From contig BBMW01000011.1 of NCBI GenBank assembly GCA_000759755.1, forward strand, positions 1-64,000: a DNA stretch of 64,000 bases, given 5' to 3'. The first letter of the stretch is position 1. Each line of letters opens with the position of its first letter. The position numbers and the translations under genes were made by a program. Shown here one piece after another: positions 61,251 to 64,000 of the stretch. This DNA comes from Citrobacter werkmanii NBRC 105721 (lineage in GTDB: Bacteria; Pseudomonadota; Gammaproteobacteria; Enterobacterales; Enterobacteriaceae). The notes below the pieces were generated by a model. It searched no databases, was not told the DNA's origin, and was given only the letters and a program-made list of their open reading frames with translations.

Positions 61251-63337
61251 GCATCCGTTTCCGTCAAGGTGAATGACGTCGACGCTTCTTTCAGTGCTTT
61301 CGACAGTTGCGTCATATCCTGACTGACAACCAAAATGTCTTTGATCGATTGCGAGGTATAGTTACTGGCCACCACGATCTCACGCAGCGCCATGACCACC
61401 TGATTGCTCGCCGTTTTCTGCTGCTGGGTCGATAGTGAAATTTGTAGCGCCGCCGTAGAGGTTTGCTCGGCGGTAACGACGATGTCGTTCAGATGTTCAG
61501 CGCTGACTTTACAAGCTCTGGCTCCCGCTTTAATGCTCTCGCCACCTTTCTCCGCGTTCAGCACCAGACGATTGATCGCGTTTTGGATCTCGCTGATCTT
61601 ATTCTCGATCTCAACCGTCGATTCCGTCACGGAGTCGGCCAGACGACGAATTTCAGCCGCGACCACCGAGAAACGCTTACCGGCTTCTCCTGCGCTGGCG
61701 GCCTCCAGCGCGGCGTTAAAGGCGATAAGTTTCGTTTGATCGGCAACGCTATTGATGATCACCATCACGCGACTGATTTCCGTCGACTTATTGCCGAGCA
61801 TCATAATTTCACGCATGTTTTGCTGATTATCGGTATCAATATCCGTCATCCGCATCAGCAATTGTGACATCGACTCTGAACCTTTATTGCAATCCTCAAG
61901 CGTCTGGTTGGCAATATCCACTACCGCCCGCGAGTGCTCAGCAATCTGTGTCGATGAAGCCGATAACTCTTCCATCGTGGAGGTAATCTCGGCCACCGAG
62001 GATGACGTTTCCACGCTGGTTGACGCCTGACCATCTACCGCTTCGGTAATATGCAGTGAAGCCTGGTGTACCGAATCCGCGTGAGAAACCATATCGCCGA
62101 CCAGCGAGTGCAGACGCTGACGCATCATCTCTACCGCGCTCAGCAGTTCACCTATTTCATCGTGATGATCGATCTCAACATCAACCGTTAAATCTCCTTT
62201 TGCGATGGTCTGCGCAATCCCGAGTACGCGGTTTAAACGGCGTGAAATCAGAAAACGACTGGCAACGGCAATCAACACTAAAATGACCGGTAACAGAAAA
62301 GCCGTGAACAGCAACAGGCCATTGCGTACCAGGTTACTGCTTCTGGATACATCATCAACGTAGCTGGTGGTGGCAATAATCCAGTCGATCCCGTCGATAT
62401 ATTCATAGACGGCAACCTTGGTTCTTGGCGGTGTACCGTAGCGACTTACCCAGTTGTAGTAAGTAATGCCATTTTTATGTTCGAGGATATCGGCAAACAG
62501 CTTATAGCCATTGGCATCGGTGATATTAATCGCCTGTTGATTGCTCAACGATGGATGGACCAACATACGACCCGGTTCGAATCCGGCATCCAGCACGTAG
62601 GCGTAACCCTCTTTACCAATATGCACATTCAGCAAACGCTGAATGATCGGTTGCAGACTTTGTTTAACATCGAATCCCACCGCAACCGCGCCAACGACCT
62701 GACCATATTTATCGGCTATCGGCTCATAGTGGCTAATAAACTGCTTTCCAAACAGCGTGACCACACCCGAAAACGGTTTGTTTTTCAGCAGTAGCGGCAA
62801 TGCTGGGTTATCGTGCCCCAATGCCGTTGCGGTAGCCGTATTGCCAGAGCTTGCCAATAACGTACTGCTAACGCGCACAAACTGCTCGCCTTGCAGAATA
62901 AATGTGCTGGCAAATACGCTGGTTAATTCGGTGAAATGCGCGTTCGTATTAGGATTGCTCAATACCGCTTTTAATTCAGTTGCGTCCATATAACGCAGCG
63001 GTTTATCGGCAACGTTTTGGTAATTATTAATATAAACATTACTGTAATGCTCTGCATCGCGGGTGACGCGCTGGAATTCATTAGAAATACTATTGTGGAA
63101 AATACGCGTGTTGGTTTTAATCATCTCCAGGGCATTAGCCTGCAATTCCCGGGAAAGGTAAGAAGATAATATAAAAGAGGCACCAATCAGCAGCGTTGCA
63201 ATACAAAAAACCAGAATCATACCGAGCTTCATGGCCACACCGGGATGGATATTGTGCAGCCATGAGAGCAGTCGGGCGCGCGGTCCCATACCGGCAGCGC
63301 CCGCCGTTCGATTCTTCACTTTACTAATGTCACTCAT
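61247..63337 (-). CDS. Methyl-accepting chemotaxis protein with Cache domain (WspA-like)
   Basis: A 696-residue receptor. TM1 about 37-59; periplasmic Cache-type domain about 60-338 (GKEGYAYVLDAG near 241, GRMLVHPSL near 256); TM2 about 340-361; HAMP about 362-415; then a long coiled-coil signalling domain. The hairpin tip reads QTKLIAFNAALEAASAGEAG, the form seen in WspA-like and other alternative-function receptors. There is no C-terminal NWETF-type tether for CheR/CheB. The ligand is unknown; Cache domains usually bind small molecules. It is probably first or second gene of the operon. Confidence 0.92.
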   Translation of the reverse strand: MSDISKVKNRTAGAAGMGPRARLLSWLHNIHPGVAMKLGMILVFCIATLLIGASFILSSYLSRELQANALEMIKTNTRIFHNSISNEFQRVTRDAEHYSNVYINNYQNVADKPLRYMDATELKAVLSNPNTNAHFTELTSVFASTFILQGEQFVRVSSTLLASSGNTATATALGHDNPALPLLLKNKPFSGVVTLFGKQFISHYEPIADKYGQVVGAVAVGFDVKQSLQPIIQRLLNVHIGKEGYAYVLDAGFEPGRMLVHPSLSNQQAINITDANGYKLFADILEHKNGITYYNWVSRYGTPPRTKVAVYEYIDGIDWIIATTSYVDDVSRSSNLVRNGLLLFTAFLLPVILVLIAVASRFLISRRLNRVLGIAQTIAKGDLTVDVEIDHHDEIGELLSAVEMMRQRLHSLVGDMVSHADSVHQASLHITEAVDGQASTSVETSSSVAEITSTMEELSASSTQIAEHSRAVVDIANQTLEDCNKGSESMSQLLMRMTDIDTDNQQNMREIMMLGNKSTEISRVMVIINSVADQTKLIAFNAALEAASAGEAGKRFSVVAAEIRRLADSVTESTVEIENKISEIQNAINRLVLNAEKGGESIKAGARACKVSAEHLNDIVVTAEQTSTAALQISLSTQQQKTASNQVVMALREIVVASNYTSQSIKDILVVSQDMTQLSKALKEASTSFTLTETDA

Positions 63338-63398
63338 GATTTTTATTCTCTGCCTGAGAAGAAATTACTTTTTTTGGCCATAAGGCGTTAGCGCCCTG

Positions 63399-64000
63399 CT
63401 ATTCCAACGTGAGCAATGGCGTAGGTTTGCCAATGTGATATCCCTGTAACCACCCAACATTCATTTTTTCCAGACATGCCTGAATATTGGCGTTTTCGAC
63501 AAATTCAGCGACCACCTGCATATTTTTCATTTCAGCGACACGGCAGAATGACTCGACGATGTAGTAGCTGATCTCGCTTTCGGTGATCCGGCGAATAAAA
63601 GATCCATCTATTTTCAGGATGTCTGCTTCGATATTCATCAAGCGCGCATGACTGGCAAATCCGGTACCAAAATCATCAATCGCCACGCGGCATCCCAGCT
63701 GACGTATTAAGCTCAGGGTTTCCACGGTTTGTTCTTTATCTGATAACGTATCCGCTTCGGTTATCTCAAAAATAATCCGCTGCGGCTCCACAGCGTAATC
63801 GTGCAGAAGCTGAGTAATTCTGGTGACAATATTTGAACGACACACCGTTACTGGTGCCAGGTTAATGGCAAAACAGCGCTGCGGATGGGTGCGCATGAAC
63901 TTTAGGGTGTTTTCGATAACCCACAGATCGATATCCGGCGCCAGTCCCGCATCATGGGCAACCGGCAGAAAGCTGTTTGGTGGAATAAATTCCCCCCGTT
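63399..64000 (-). CDS. EAL-domain c-di-GMP phosphodiesterase (partial, runs off the right edge)
   Basis: The reading frame stays open to the window edge; the visible 200 residues are the C-terminal part of an EAL domain. Seen: GEFIPPNSFLPVA, INLAPV (metal-binding Asn), FEITEAD, DDFGTG, LKIDGSF and VVAEFVE. All catalytic positions in this part are conserved, so it should be an active phosphodiesterase; the EAL motif itself lies outside. Any internal Met start would cut the domain and is rejected. It is 61 bp upstream of the MCP gene in the same direction. Confidence 0.9.
   Translation of the reverse strand, partial: RGEFIPPNSFLPVAHDAGLAPDIDLWVIENTLKFMRTHPQRCFAINLAPVTVCRSNIVTRITQLLHDYAVEPQRIIFEITEADTLSDKEQTVETLSLIRQLGCRVAIDDFGTGFASHARLMNIEADILKIDGSFIRRITESEISYYIVESFCRVAEMKNMQVVAEFVENANIQACLEKMNVGWLQGYHIGKPTPLLTLE

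Noticed and set aside
53675-63337. The flagellar chemotaxis operon
   Set aside because: The CheA has a fused receiver and no P2, CheR has TPRs, the output is a GGDEF protein, and no motility genes, cheZ or canonical receptors (Tar or Tap type) accompany it.
63399-63896. A complete 165-residue EAL protein starting at an internal Met
   Set aside because: The frame continues to the window edge with clear EAL-domain sequence (GEFIPPNSFLPVA), so the gene is only partly visible.
39312-64000. A type III secretion island, given the location shared with SPI-1
   Set aside because: No secretion, effector or chaperone genes are seen in this stretch; only sitABCD is shared with the Salmonella interval.

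Overview
The window is a chromosomal segment of an enterobacterium, most likely Citrobacter or a close relative (inference). From the tRNA pair to ygbA the gene order matches the E. coli K-12 backbone: serV/argV, csrA, alaS, recX, recA, pncC, mltB, srl/gut, norR, norVW, hypF-hydN, ascGFB, hycI-hycA, hypA-E, fhlA, ygbA. The asc operon is present, which Salmonella lacks as far as I recall. In E. coli ygbA is followed directly by mutS. Here it is followed by about 25 kb of accessory genes running off the right edge, so this is the fhlA-mutS interval that carries SPI-1 and sitABCD in Salmonella.

Backbone (1-39.3 kb). Left end: tRNA-Arg and tRNA-Ser with a stringent-type promoter, csrA, alaS, and the LexA-controlled recA-recX pair. 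Next come pncC, mltB and the glucitol operon srlA-E-B-D-gutM-srlR-gutQ, with an ERIC element between gutM and srlR. The nitric-oxide module follows: norR and norVW diverge around three NorR sites and a sigma-54 promoter. The formate hydrogenlyase region comprises hypF/hydN, the hyc operon, hypA-E and the activator fhlA, with sigma-54 promoters and FhlA-type upstream sites. The aryl-beta-glucoside operon ascGFB and a small SOS-type symE-like toxin gene sit inside it. REP/BIME repeats occur between many backbone genes. ygbA carries a near-ideal NsrR site.

Accessory region (39.3-64 kb), in four blocks. (1) A C4-dicarboxylate-type locus: malic enzyme, DcuC-like carrier, RpiR-type regulator, fumarase/aspartase-superfamily lyase, general porin and periplasmic SGNH hydrolase. 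A shared inverted repeat, GGGAA-N7-TTCCC, lies in both divergent promoter regions. (2) sitABCD, a Mn/Fe ABC importer, with a Fur-like box and an MntR-like box. (3) Two YjiH/YjiG-like membrane proteins with a carboxypeptidase-G2-like M20 peptidase. (4) A Wsp-like chemosensory operon: Cache-domain MCP, CheB, CheR-TPR, CheA-REC hybrid, lone receiver, a diguanylate cyclase of Hpt-REC-REC-GGEEF architecture, CheW and a small last gene. A c-di-GMP phosphodiesterase (EAL) gene lies just upstream and runs off the window. This block reads as a stimulus-controlled c-di-GMP switch rather than a flagellar chemotaxis operon, and is the most interesting part of the window. No IS element, integrase, CRISPR array or rRNA gene was seen.
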